From Hymenobacter psoromatis (GTDB taxonomy: Bacteria; Bacteroidota; Bacteroidia; Cytophagales; Hymenobacteraceae): a stretch of DNA of 64,000 nt. A program made the position numbers and the translations under genes. Shown in pieces: positions 1 through 9,493 of this stretch. Where the stretch lies: positions 4,650,001 through 4,714,000 of the forward strand of contig NZ_JAIFAG010000001.1 of NCBI RefSeq assembly GCF_020012125.1, given 5' to 3'. Position 1 is the first letter of the stretch; the number at the start of each line of letters is the position of its first letter. Below the pieces are notes generated by a model. It saw nothing but the letters and a program-made list of their open reading frames with translations, ran no database searches and was not told the origin of the DNA.

Positions 1-3000
1 CCTCGGCCACTAAGGAGGGGGTAGGGGCCAGCGGCGGAGCGGTGGCCAGCACGTCTTCGGGCACGGTGGCTTCTATTTCGCTGAGGGCCAGGTGCGCCCG
101 CCCAAACGGCAGGCGCAGCGTGAAGGTGGTGCCGCTGCCTAGGGCGCTGGCCACCTCCAGCTCACCGGCGTGCCGCTCCATCGCCTGCTTCACCAGCGCC
201 AGCCCGATGCCGGTGCCCGGCACGGGCTGGTTGGGAGCCGAAGCCACCCGGAAATACGGGTCGAATATGCGGTGCAGGTCGTCGGGGGCCATGCCGATAC
301 CTTCGTCTATCACCTTTATTTCCAGGTAGTTATTCAGCAACTTGTTTTTGCGGCGCAGGGCCGGGGCGGCGGGGTCGCCCACGGCGGCTACGGCCACCCG
401 CACGCGCCCGCCCGCCTCGGTGTACTTGAAGGCATTGGCCAGCAGGTTGGTGAGCACGATTTCGAGCTTGTTGCGGTCGAAGTAGAGCGGAATGACTTCG
501 GCGGGGGCCTCTAGGGTGTAGGCAATGCCTTTTTCCTCGGCTTTGAGCTTGAAAATCAAGAAAATCTCGGTGAGAAAACCCACAATATCGCCGTGGCTGA
601 CGCGCAGGGGGATGTGGCCGCCCTCTGCGCGGCGAAAATCCAAGAGCTGGTTTACCAGGTCGAGCAGCTTGCGGGTCTGCTTGTGCATAAGTGCTACTTT
701 TTCGCCGGCCTGGCTAAGTTTTTCGGGGTGGCTCACCAGCTCTTCCATCGGGCCCAGGATGAGGGTGAGCGGCGTGCGCAGCTCGTGGCTGATGTTGGTG
801 AAGAAACTGATTTTCAAGTCGGTTAGCTCCTTTTCTTTTTCAACGCGGTATTCTTCCAGGGCCAGCTGGTTTTTCAGCTTTTGCTGGGCCATCTCGACGC
901 GCCGGTACAGGGCCACCGCCGACAGCGCGGCCAGGCCGTAGAGCAAATACGCCCACCAGGTGCGCCACCACGGCGGCAGCACCGTGATGCGTAGCGTGGC
1001 GGGCTGGGCCGACCACCGGCCTTCGCCGTTGCTGGCCTTCACCAGAAAGGTGTAGTCGCCGGGGGGCAGGTTGGCAAAGCTGGCCGTGCGCTGGCCGGGG
1101 GCAGCCGGTACCCAGTCCGGGTTGTAGCCCACCAGCCGGTAGGCGTAGCGGTGCTTGTTGGGGTTGGCGTAGTTGAGGGCCACGAACCCGATGGAAAAGT
1201 CATTTTCGGCGGCTTTGATAATGATGGCTTGCGGGCTGGTGAGGGGCTTGGGTAGCACCACCCGGCCGTGCACGACCTCGCCCACGGCCACCGGCTTGTT
1301 GGCCAGGCGCAGGCTGGTGAGCTGCACCACCGGCGCAAACGGGTTGGCCTGAATGGCGCGGGGCTGAAAGTAAGTGAGGCCATTAATGCCCCCAAAATAG
1401 AGCGTGCCATCGGGCGCGGCCCAGGCCGCGCCCACCTTAAAGGCGTTGCTTTGCAAGCCATCGGCCACGTCGTAGCGCAGGTACTGGCGGGTGGCGGGCG
1501 TGAAACGGTAGAGGCCGGTGCCCCCAATCCAGAGGTTACCGTCGGCATCGGGCAGCATACTCTCCACGTCGCTTTCGGGCAGCCAGCGGTGGTAGCGCTC
1601 GATGGTTTCCCGGCCTTGGGCATTGCGCACCAGCCGGTGCAGGCCCCCGCCGATGGTGCCAATCCAGAGCGTGCCCTGGGCGTCGAGCAGCAGCGGCCAC
1701 ACGAAGCTTACGGCCAGGCCGGTAGGGCCGGCAGGGTTGGCTTGGAACTGCCGCAGTAGCACCAGCGAATCGGGGGTGACGCGCAGCTTGAGCAGGCCCG
1801 CGTTGCGGGTGCTAGCCCAGAGCACATCGGTGCGCCGGTCATAGAGCAGGTAGGTAAACTGGCTGGTGGGCAGCGCATTATCCCGATATGTGCGCAGCAG
1901 CCGGCCATCGGCCCCAAACCGGCTCAGACCCCGTAAAGAAGCTGCCCACACGGTGCCAAACCGGTCCTGAGCCAGGCTCTCGAAGTACCCGGTGCCGCCG
2001 CCGGGGCAGGGCGTAAGCTCGGCCTTGGCCTGCCCGTGGGGAAAGCGCAGCCGCCAGAGGCCCCGGTTAATGGTGGCCACCCACAGGGCGCTATCGGTGG
2101 TTTGGAGCAGGGCCGATACGTCGGTGCCGGTAGACTTGCCGGGCTGCTCGGGCACGAGGTAGTTGCGGTACGTGCGGCTGGCGAGATTATAGCACGAGAG
2201 CCCGCCGCGGGTGCCAAGCCAGAGGCGATGGCGGGCCTGCTCCTCATAAATAGCGTTGACGAAATTGTTGGCCAGCGTGGGCTGGGCCGATACCTGGCGC
2301 TGCAGGTTGAAGAAGGGCTTCTGGCGCAGGTCTACCTTATTGAGGCCGCCGGCCGAGGCTGCCAGCCACAGCACCTGGTCGCGGTCTTCAAACACTTGCT
2401 GCACCCGGTCGGAGTTGATGCTGGTCGGGTCATTATCGAGGGGTAGGAACTCAGTGGGTCGGTCGAGGCGCAGTGGCGGGCCGCCGCCGACGGCTGCGGC
2501 CGCCTCCCACAGGTGCAGGCCATAGGTGGTGCCCACCCACAGCCGGCCAAACGAGTCGCGCAGTACCGACTGGATGTCGGCGTAGGGGTAGGGCAGCGGC
2601 CAGGCCGGCTGGCGGCCGGTGGTGTGCCGGGCCGCCTGGGGCAGCCACAGCACCTGGTGGTCAGTGCCCACCCAGAGGTCGCCCTGCCGGTCGAGGCACA
2701 GCGCCCGAATAACGGTGGACCCCAGCGCCAGCGCCACCGGGCGGGCCGCCGCCGCGCGGGTATCGAGCACCAGTAGGCCCGCCCCGGTGGTGCCTATCCA
2801 CAGGCGGCCGTCGGGGGCCAGGGCCAGGGCGCGGGCGTGGTAGTCGAGCACGGGCCGGGGGCCGGGTAGGGGCACCCGGCTCAGGGCCAGCAGGTGGCCC
2901 CGCGCATCGAGGCGCAGGGCAAACAGGCCGTGGATTTCAGTGCCCACCCACAGCCGCCCGCCCGGCCCGCCGGCAATCGACACCACCGTGGCTTGCGCCA

Positions 3001-3454
3001 GCAGGCGGCTCGTGGGGGTAGCGGGCCCGTCCACGAAGTTGAAGCGGTTGTGGTCGGCGTCGTAGCGGCTTAGGCCGGCGCTCTCTACCCCGGCCCACAG
3101 GGTGCCATCGGGGCCCAGATGTAGCACCCGCACCCGGTTGGCCGGCATGGCGTTGAGGGGGTTAACTGGTAGGGCATAGTGGCGCAGCTCGTAGCCATCG
3201 TAGCGGTCGATGCCCTTGTTAGTACCAATCCAGAGAAAGCCCGCGCGGTCCTGGGCCACGGCCAGCGCATCGGAATGCGCGAGGCCCTGGTTGACGGTGA
3301 GGTGCTCGAAGCGGAAGGCCGCCGGGCGGGGGGGTAGGGACGCGGCAACAGCCACCACCGCCAGCAGCCAGAGCCCGCCCGCCAGCAGTCCGGCCCAGCG
3401 TGGCCCGGGCGCGCGTTGGGCGCGCGCAAGCAGAAAATACAGAATTGCGCTCAA
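1..3454 (-). CDS. Propeller-type sensor histidine kinase (HTCS-like), partial
   Basis: About 1150 residues are visible and the frame runs off the left edge without a stop. After an N-terminal hydrophobic segment come repeats of the two-component-regulator propeller type (for example DRAGFLWIGTNKGIDRYDG and DGTLWAGVESAGLSRYD). A Y_Y_Y domain follows, then a transmembrane segment (PPWWRTWWAYLLYG), a HisKA box with H890 in NISHELRTP, and an ATPase domain with N box (LTNLLANAFKYTE), DEGIGM and GTGIGLAL. The chain is still open after the ATPase domain in a Pro/Ala linker, so receiver and AraC domains typical of hybrid systems may lie outside the window. The frame is closed by TAG at 3455-3457, so the earliest start is TTG at 3452-3454; GTG codons about 27 residues later are alternatives. 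It is divergent from the GH74 gene and is the likely sensor for the adjacent glycosidase locus (inference). Confidence 0.85.
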   Translation of the reverse strand, partial: MSAILYFLLARAQRAPGPRWAGLLAGGLWLLAVVAVAASLPPRPAAFRFEHLTVNQGLAHSDALAVAQDRAGFLWIGTNKGIDRYDGYELRHYALPVNPLNAMPANRVRVLHLGPDGTLWAGVESAGLSRYDADHNRFNFVDGPATPTSRLLAQATVVSIAGGPGGRLWVGTEIHGLFALRLDARGHLLALSRVPLPGPRPVLDYHARALALAPDGRLWIGTTGAGLLVLDTRAAAARPVALALGSTVIRALCLDRQGDLWVGTDHQVLWLPQAARHTTGRQPAWPLPYPYADIQSVLRDSFGRLWVGTTYGLHLWEAAAAVGGGPPLRLDRPTEFLPLDNDPTSINSDRVQQVFEDRDQVLWLAASAGGLNKVDLRQKPFFNLQRQVSAQPTLANNFVNAIYEEQARHRLWLGTRGGLSCYNLASRTYRNYLVPEQPGKSTGTDVSALLQTTDSALWVATINRGLWRLRFPHGQAKAELTPCPGGGTGYFESLAQDRFGTVWAASLRGLSRFGADGRLLRTYRDNALPTSQFTYLLYDRRTDVLWASTRNAGLLKLRVTPDSLVLLRQFQANPAGPTGLAVSFVWPLLLDAQGTLWIGTIGGGLHRLVRNAQGRETIERYHRWLPESDVESMLPDADGNLWIGGTGLYRFTPATRQYLRYDVADGLQSNAFKVGAAWAAPDGTLYFGGINGLTYFQPRAIQANPFAPVVQLTSLRLANKPVAVGEVVHGRVVLPKPLTSPQAIIIKAAENDFSIGFVALNYANPNKHRYAYRLVGYNPDWVPAAPGQRTASFANLPPGDYTFLVKASNGEGRWSAQPATLRITVLPPWWRTWWAYLLYGLAALSAVALYRRVEMAQQKLKNQLALEEYRVEKEKELTDLKISFFTNISHELRTPLTLILGPMEELVSHPEKLSQAGEKVALMHKQTRKLLDLVNQLLDFRRAEGGHIPLRVSHGDIVGFLTEIFLIFKLKAEEKGIAYTLEAPAEVIPLYFDRNKLEIVLTNLLANAFKYTEAGGRVRVAVAAVGDPAAPALRRKNKLLNNYLEIKVIDEGIGMAPDDLHRIFDPYFRVASAPNQPVPGTGIGLALVKQAMERHAGELEVASALGSGTTFTLRLPFGRAHLALSEIEATVPEDVLATAPPLAPTPSLVAE

Positions 3455-3752
3455 CTATACTGACTATTACGGTACTAGCATTGGTCCATACAAAGTAAGC
3501 CGAAAATGACCTAGTGCCCACCAGCACCAGCTGTGGCTTCCCGACGGCCTACCCCCCGCTTTTTGGCTGAAAACCCCCCGGCCGGCTTCCGGCGAGCCTG
3601 GTACTTTTAGGACACCGAATTCATCCGGGGACTTTGCGTTGTGCGCTGGCAATCAGGCAGTGCTACCGCGGCTTGCGCTGCGGCTACTAACGCAAACGAT
3701 TGCGCTGTTTTTCCTTCTTCATTTTCCACTTTCAACCATTCCCACCTACCGT

Positions 3753-6323
3753 ATGGCACTTCCCTTTACCTCCCCTCAGTGGCCAAAAATTTCGCTGCGC
3801 CGCGCATTTATTTGGACCCTGCTGGCTTGCCTGGGCTGCGGCCTCGTGCCGCGGGCGCAGGCCCAAACGACTGAGCAGTATGCCTGGAACAGCATCGCCA
3901 TTGGCGGCGGCGGGTTCGTGTCGGGCCTCATTATGAGTAACACCCAGGCTGGCCTCTACTACGCCCGCACCGACGTGGGCGGGGCCTACCGCTGGGACGC
4001 GGCCGCCGGCCGCTGGGTGCCGCTCATGGACGGGGCCTCGGAGCTGGAGCAGGGCATGTTCGGGGTAGAATCGCTGGCCCTCGACCCGCAGAACTCGGCT
4101 ACCTTATACGCTTACTGCGGCATCAGCTACTTTAACAACGGCCGCACGTTCATCATGCGCTCGACCGACTACGGGGCCACGTTCACGACTATCGACGTGA
4201 CGGCGCAGTTCAAGGCGCACGGCAACGGCATCGGGCGCGGCAACGGCGAGAAGCTGCAGGTAGACCCCAGCAGCAGCGCTACCCTTTATTGCGGCACCCG
4301 CTACAACGGCATCTGGAAGAGCACCGACTCGGGCACCACCTGGACCAACCTGACTAACCTGCCCGTGACGGTGACGCCCAACGGCAATGGCCTGAGCTTC
4401 GTGGTGGTTGATAATACCAGTGCCGCCGCGGGCGGGGCCTCGCAGCGCGTGTTTGCGGGCGTGTCGCGCAACAGTGGGGTAGGGGCCAACTTCTACCGCA
4501 GCGACGACGCCGGGGCCACGTTCACGGCCGTGACCAACCCCAACCTGGGGGCCAGCATGATGCCGCAGCGCGCCGTGCAGGCGGGCGGCAGCCTCTACAT
4601 CAGCTACGGCAACGGCTCGGGGCCCTACGGCACCACCTTTGCCGCCACCGCTACCCTGCCGGCCTCCAACGAGTCTTATGACGCGGGCCAAATCTGGAAG
4701 TATGACATTGCCGCCGACACTTGGACCAACCTTACGCCTACTACCGGCACCAACCGGGCCTTTGGCGGTATCAGCGTGGACCATGCTAACCCCAACCGCA
4801 TCATCATCTCGACTACCAACAGCTACTTGCAGCAGGGGCCCACGTCGAGCAGCCCCTACGGCGACCGGATTTATCTGACCACTGACGGCGGCACGACCTG
4901 GACCGACATAGTGGCCCGCGGCTTCACCCTCGACCCCAACGGCATTACCTGGATACCAGGTCAGTCCATTCACTGGGCTGCCTGCATCCAGTTTGACCCC
5001 TTCGTACCCAACCGTGTGCTCGTGGACTCGGGCAACGGCATCTACGCCAACGATGATATTACCAACACGGCCGGTACGTGGAAATTCTTCGTGAAGGGCC
5101 TGGAGGAAACCGTGGCCCTGAACCTGGTGAGTATGCCCAACGGCGGGCCGCTGCTCTCCGTCATCGGCGACTACGACGGCTTCCGGCACACCGACGTGAC
5201 GCAGTACGCGCCCATCTACCAGCCCCGCATCGGGAGCACCAGCGGCCTGGACTTTGCCAAGCTCAGCCCTACTAATGTGGCACGGGTAGGCTACCGCAAC
5301 GACGCAACCTCGGCTTCGGTGCTGCTCTACTCCACCGACACGGGCCTGACCTGGACGCGCACGGCCACCATGAACGGCTCGGGCGGACAGGTGGCCCTCT
5401 CGGCCGATGGCACTGTGCTGCTGCACAGCCCGAGCAACGGCATGAGCAGCAGCTTCCCGGTGGCCGACAACACCTTCGTGTACCGCACCACCGACAACGG
5501 CGCTACCTGGACTAAGGCCACCGGCGTGCCTACCACCCTCACCAGCTCGCGCCCCGTGGCCGATGCCGTGAACCCCGCTAAGTTCTACCTGCACAATACC
5601 AGCACCGGCGATATGCTGGTGAGCACCGACGGCGGCGTGTCCTTCGCCGTGGCCGGCAACGTGGGGGCAGCCGGTGGCTCCAACATTATTCGGGCTGTGC
5701 AGGGCCGCGAGGGGCACCTGTGGGTGGCCCTCTACGGCGGGGGGCTCACGCGCTCCGTTGATGCGGGCACTACGTTTACCAAGCTTGCCAGCGTGACGCG
5801 CTGCGACGCGGTGGGCTTCGGCAAGGCCGCGCCCGGCGGCACCTACGAGGCCATCTACATGTACGGCGTTGTGGGGGGGGTAGTGGGTATCTTCCGCTCC
5901 AACGACCAGGGCGTGAGCTGGGTGCGGGTGAATGACGAGGCCCACGAGTACGGCGGCCCCGCCAACGGGCAATTCGTGATGGGCGACCTCAACACCTACG
6001 GCCGCGTGTACATGAGCACCGCCGGCCGCGGCATCATCTACGGAATGCCGGCCACCCCGCTGGCCACCCGCTTGGCCGCTGGCGGCCAAGCCAGCCTGCA
6101 AGCCTACCCGAACCCCACGGGCAGTGGCCTCACGCTGCGCCTACCCCCCGAATTGGTGGGCGGCACGGTTACCGTTATCAATACCCTGGGGGCCATAGTA
6201 CGCACCAGCACCGCAGCTCGCGCAGATTATACGCTGGACCTGAGTCAGTTGTCCGCCGGCCTGTACGTGGTGCGGATAGCCAGCGGCTCGCAAAGCGCCG
6301 TGACCCGCGTGGTTAAGCAATAG
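3753..6323 (+). CDS. GH74 endo-xyloglucanase-like protein with T9SS sorting domain
   Basis: This 856-residue protein looks like a secreted GH74 endoglucanase/xyloglucanase. After a signal peptide ending near PRAQAQ comes the family hallmark YARTDVGGAYRWD, with D74 as the likely catalytic acid. BNR-type beta-propeller repeats (STDSGTTWTNL, SDDAGATFTAV, TTDGGTTWTDI) fill both propellers, and GLDFA at about D500 is the likely second catalytic aspartate. The C-terminus carries a Por-type T9SS sorting domain (AYPNPTGSGLTL ... LSAGLYVVRI), so the protein should be exported through T9SS and anchored or released. ATG 3753 is preferred over the longer frame from 3639 because it places a normal signal peptide at the N-terminus. 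It is followed 84 bp later by a GH12 gene, so the pair would cut xyloglucan or related beta-1,4-glucan chains outside the cell. Confidence 0.88.
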   Translation: MALPFTSPQWPKISLRRAFIWTLLACLGCGLVPRAQAQTTEQYAWNSIAIGGGGFVSGLIMSNTQAGLYYARTDVGGAYRWDAAAGRWVPLMDGASELEQGMFGVESLALDPQNSATLYAYCGISYFNNGRTFIMRSTDYGATFTTIDVTAQFKAHGNGIGRGNGEKLQVDPSSSATLYCGTRYNGIWKSTDSGTTWTNLTNLPVTVTPNGNGLSFVVVDNTSAAAGGASQRVFAGVSRNSGVGANFYRSDDAGATFTAVTNPNLGASMMPQRAVQAGGSLYISYGNGSGPYGTTFAATATLPASNESYDAGQIWKYDIAADTWTNLTPTTGTNRAFGGISVDHANPNRIIISTTNSYLQQGPTSSSPYGDRIYLTTDGGTTWTDIVARGFTLDPNGITWIPGQSIHWAACIQFDPFVPNRVLVDSGNGIYANDDITNTAGTWKFFVKGLEETVALNLVSMPNGGPLLSVIGDYDGFRHTDVTQYAPIYQPRIGSTSGLDFAKLSPTNVARVGYRNDATSASVLLYSTDTGLTWTRTATMNGSGGQVALSADGTVLLHSPSNGMSSSFPVADNTFVYRTTDNGATWTKATGVPTTLTSSRPVADAVNPAKFYLHNTSTGDMLVSTDGGVSFAVAGNVGAAGGSNIIRAVQGREGHLWVALYGGGLTRSVDAGTTFTKLASVTRCDAVGFGKAAPGGTYEAIYMYGVVGGVVGIFRSNDQGVSWVRVNDEAHEYGGPANGQFVMGDLNTYGRVYMSTAGRGIIYGMPATPLATRLAAGGQASLQAYPNPTGSGLTLRLPPELVGGTVTVINTLGAIVRTSTAARADYTLDLSQLSAGLYVVRIASGSQSAVTRVVKQ

Positions 6324-6407
6324 CCGGCGTGTGGCCGGCTCTTTCCTTGTAGTTCGTGCCCGTGCGGGCCGCTCCTTTTCTCCCACCCTTCATTTTTCCA
6401 CTTATCC

Positions 6408-7187
6408 ATGAAGAAGTTTTTGTTGACCCTGCTGGCTACGGCCGGCCTGGCGGGCTGCGCCAAAGATAAAATGGACGCGCCCACCGCCGCCGCGCCGGCT
6501 GTCCAGGATGCCCAGTCCTGCAACGGTGGCTCCATCAATTCGGGGCAGTATTTTATGATGAGCGATGAGTGGGGGGCCAGCAAGGCCGGGGCCGGCTCGC
6601 AGTGCATCTACTTCAACAGCATCAACGACTGGGGCGTGACGGCCACGCACACCAACACTTCGACCGGTATCAAGGGCTACCCGGCCGTGGTCTACGGCTG
6701 CCACTACGGCGGGTGCTCGTCGGGCACGGCGTTACCCAAGAAAATCAGCGCGCTCGGCAACGTGCATACCTGGTTCACGCAGTCGTCGTCGGGCTCAGCC
6801 TACGACGCGGCGTATGATATCTGGTTCGACCCCTCGGCCAATCCCGGTAACAACGCCGCCAAGTACGAGCTGATGATATGGCTCGATTGGCAGAATACCA
6901 ACCCCATCGCGACGAACTACGATGCCAGCGGCAACGCCGTACCATATGCCTCCAACGTGAGCCTGGCCGGCAAAACCTGGAACGTGTACCGGCGCGACAA
7001 TGTGTTTTCCTTCCTGCCCACCACTAAAACCAGCTGGGTGAGCATCGACGTGAAGCCCATCATCGACTACTGCGTGGCTCGCGGCTGGATGAGCAACGCC
7101 AACTACATGACCAGCATCCAGGCGGGCTGGGAAATCATCGCTGGTGGCACCTTCAAAACCACCAGCTACGGCGTGAGCGGCATCTGA
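6408..7187 (+). CDS. GH12 endoglucanase/xyloglucanase lipoprotein
   Basis: The 259-residue product has a lipoprotein signal (LAGC, lipidated C17) followed by a GH12 fold. Seen in the sequence: CIYFNSINDWGV, the nucleophile motif KYELMIWLDW (E154) and the acid/base motif QAGWEII (E242). The length fits one GH12 domain plus a short spacer. GH12 enzymes cleave beta-1,4-glucans, including xyloglucan, with retention of configuration. Next to the GH74 gene this suggests a cell-surface or periplasm-facing endo-enzyme working with a freely exported one; specificity cannot be read from sequence alone. Confidence 0.88.
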   Translation: MKKFLLTLLATAGLAGCAKDKMDAPTAAAPAVQDAQSCNGGSINSGQYFMMSDEWGASKAGAGSQCIYFNSINDWGVTATHTNTSTGIKGYPAVVYGCHYGGCSSGTALPKKISALGNVHTWFTQSSSGSAYDAAYDIWFDPSANPGNNAAKYELMIWLDWQNTNPIATNYDASGNAVPYASNVSLAGKTWNVYRRDNVFSFLPTTKTSWVSIDVKPIIDYCVARGWMSNANYMTSIQAGWEIIAGGTFKTTSYGVSGI

Positions 7188-7298
7188 GCACCTATTGAAA
7201 ACAACTGGCCAGCACACCAGCCGACCTTTGGGCCGGCGGGTGTGCTGGTTTCTTTTGCGCCCCCGAAGGGTCGGGGAGACTTTCATAGTAGGGCTCAT

Positions 7299-7425
7299 GC
7301 AACAGACGCTTGTCATTGCGAGCGCAGCGCGGCAATCTTTCCTTGTCGTCCTCGGCATCTGGTTAGTAACCCTGGCGTGAGGGAAAGATTGCCCCGCTGC
7401 GCTCGCAATGACAAGCGTCTGTTGC
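7299..7425. repeat. 44-bp inverted repeat (dispersed palindrome, GTCATTGC family)
   Basis: Arms 7299-7342 and 7382-7425 are complementary at 43 of 44 positions around a 39-nt centre. The core GTCATTGCGAGCGCAGCG is shared with the smaller palindrome at 60556-60597. It lies between the GH12 stop and the GH35 start and contains only short meaningless ORFs. It may act as a terminator or be a non-autonomous palindromic repeat (inference). Confidence 0.85.
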
Positions 7426-7454
7426 GCAAGTTCTATAAACCTTAATTTCAAAAG

Positions 7455-9194
7455 ATGGTCAAGCAGTTGAATCATTCATTTTCTGGCTGGGCCGGGGCGC
7501 GGGTGCGGCGGCTGGTAGGCGTGCTGCTGCTGGCCGGGCTGAGCCTTGGCGGCGGCCTGGCCGCGTGGGCGGCGGGGCCGCCGCAACCCGCGCCAATACC
7601 GCGCCTCGTGCGCTAGGATGGCCGCTACGCCCTCTTCGTGGATGGTGCGCCCTACCTCATGCTGGGCGCGCAGATACACAATTCCAGCGCCTGGCCGGCG
7701 GTGCTGCCCACCGTGGTATGGCCCGCCATGCAGGCCCTGCACGCCAACACCGTGGAAATGCCCGTGTACTGGGAGCAGCTGGAGCCGGAGCCGGGCAAGT
7801 TCGATTTTTCGGTGGTCGATGGGCTGGTGGCGCAGGCCCGCGCCCACCACGTGCGCCTGGTGCTGCTGTGGTTTGGCACCTGGAAAAACGGCAGTAACCA
7901 CTACACGCCCGCCTGGATGAAGCGCCAGCCGCAGCGCTACCCCAACGTGGTGGGTGCCACCGGCCAGCCCCTCGACTCGCCCTCGCCCCACGCCCCGGCC
8001 ACGCTGGCGGCCGATATTCGGGCTTTTACCGCCTTCATGGGGCATCTGAAACTCATCGACCCGGCGCGCACCGTTATCATGGTACAGGTGGAGAACGAGC
8101 CGGGTACCTGGGGCGGCGTGCGCGATTTTTCGCCCGCTGCCCAACGCCTATTTGAGGCCCCGGTGCCGGCCGGGCTGCTGGCGGCGCTCGGCAAGCCGGC
8201 CGGGGCTGGCAGCTGGCAAGCGGTGTTTGGGGAAGATGCCGACGAGTTTTTCCACGCCTGGTTTATCGGGCGCTTCGTGGGGCAGGTAGCCGCGGCGGGC
8301 AAGGCGGTGTACCCGCTACCCCTCTACACCAACGCTGCCCTGCGCGACCCGCTGCGGCCCAGCCGCCCACCCAGCTACGAGAGCGGCGACCCTACCGACA
8401 ACGTGCTGGCCATCTGGAAGGCCGCTGCCCCGGCCCTCGACCTGCTGGCCCCCGACATCTACATGACCGACGATGCTCGCTACCGCCGGGTGCTGGAGCT
8501 GTACCAGCGGCCCGATAATGCCCTGCTGATACCCGAAACCGGCAGCCAGGCCGCCAACGCCCGCTACTTCTACGCCGCGCTGGGCCTGGGGGCCATCGGC
8601 TTCGCGCCGTTCGGGCTCGACCTGGCCAACTTTGCCGACTCGCCGCCCGGCGCGCCCGCCCTCACGGCCGCCAACCTGGCCGCCTTCGCTCTCAACTACC
8701 GGGCCTTCGCCCCGATGGCCCGCGAGGTGGCTCGCCTCAACTTTGAGGGCAAGCTCCGGGCCGTGGCCGAAGCGCCCCCTACCCCCCCCGCAGCGCCCGA
8801 TGCGGCGGCTGGTCCGGCGGCGGCTACCGCCACGCCGGCCCCGGCCGTGGCCCAGCTTGCGCCGCCCCTGCACTTCGCCGGCTGGGATGCCACCGTGGCC
8901 TACGGCCCGCGCGTTGGCACCGGAGCCGGGGCCAACGCCCAGCCCATCGGGCGCGCCATGCTGGCTCAGCTCGGCCCCGATGAGTTTCTGGTAACCGGGG
9001 CCTACGCCCGCGTCAATTTCCGGCCGGCCGGGGCCGCCGCCGGCAAGCCCTGGCAGTTTATGCGGGTGGAGGAAGGGCAGTACGAAAACGGCGTTTTCAA
9101 GCCCGTTCGCATTTGGAATGGGGACGAGACGGACTGGGGCCTGCAATTCAGCTCGGTGCCGCAGGTGGTGCGGGTGCGGCTATATACCCGGTAG
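7455..9194 (+). pseudogene. GH35 beta-galactosidase-like gene with in-frame amber codon
   Basis: ATG 7455 opens a typical signal peptide (positively charged start, then LVGVLLLAGLSLGGGLA), and the frame runs into PRLVR followed by TAG at 7614-7616. The same frame then continues as DGRYALFVDGAPYLMLGAQ and stays open to 9194, so only one codon breaks an otherwise complete GH35 protein of about 579 residues. Catalytic candidates are intact: E215 in VENEPG (acid/base) and E361 in LIPETGS (nucleophile). A Pro/Ala-rich linker (about residues 440-470) joins a C-terminal beta domain. Without readthrough the only product would restart at GTG 7638 and lack an export signal. A sequencing error or a very recent mutation is the likeliest cause. 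The context suggests galactose removal from xyloglucan or galactan. Confidence 0.8.
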
Positions 9195-9233
9195 GGTTTG
9201 GGGGGGGAATTACAGCCGTTTAGCAATTTATTA

Positions 9234-9330
9234 GAACGTCATGCTGAACGCAGTGAAGCATCTCTACCGCTTCACTTGCGCCGTTGCAACGAAGCGGTAG
9301 AGATGCTTCACTGCGTTCAGCATGACGTTC
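9234..9330. terminator. 40-bp perfect inverted repeat followed by T-run (GTCATGCTGA family)
   Basis: Arms 9234-9273 and 9291-9330 are fully complementary with a 17-nt loop, and TTTTTT follows at once. It lies 40 bp after the GH35 stop, so it fits a Rho-independent terminator. Its blocks GTCATGCTGA and GAAGCATCTCTACCGC recur in the palindrome at 25730-25853, showing a dispersed repeat family. Confidence 0.8.
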
Positions 9331-9493
9331 TTTTTTATCCTCTATGTTATTTCTAAACAGCTTTAACTCTTGTTTTTAAGCAAATCCTTTGGGAAGCCCT
9401 ACCCCACCCCGACGAATAACCCCCCGCTTTTAAACTCCTTTTCCCCCCTAGCACTTGGTAGCGGCAGGGTACTTTTAGCCACGCTAATTTCAC

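Noticed and set aside
1039..3429. Series of short minus-strand ORFs in the first 3.4 kb
   Set aside because: They are out-of-frame fragments of the propeller histidine kinase, whose true frame is open from 3454 to the left edge.
3639..3752. Longer N-terminus for the GH74 protein
   Set aside because: It would put a 38-residue leader before a normal signal peptide; ATG 3753 gives a standard export signal.
4104..6101. 665-residue open frame antisense to the GH74 gene
   Set aside because: It is the complement of a clearly real gene; the translation is low in hydrophobic structure, rich in His/Gly/Val, and shows no domain. Long antisense frames are expected in high-GC DNA.
7195..7445. Short ORFs inside the 44-bp inverted repeat
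   Set aside because: They read through the palindrome in overlapping frames and have no domain.
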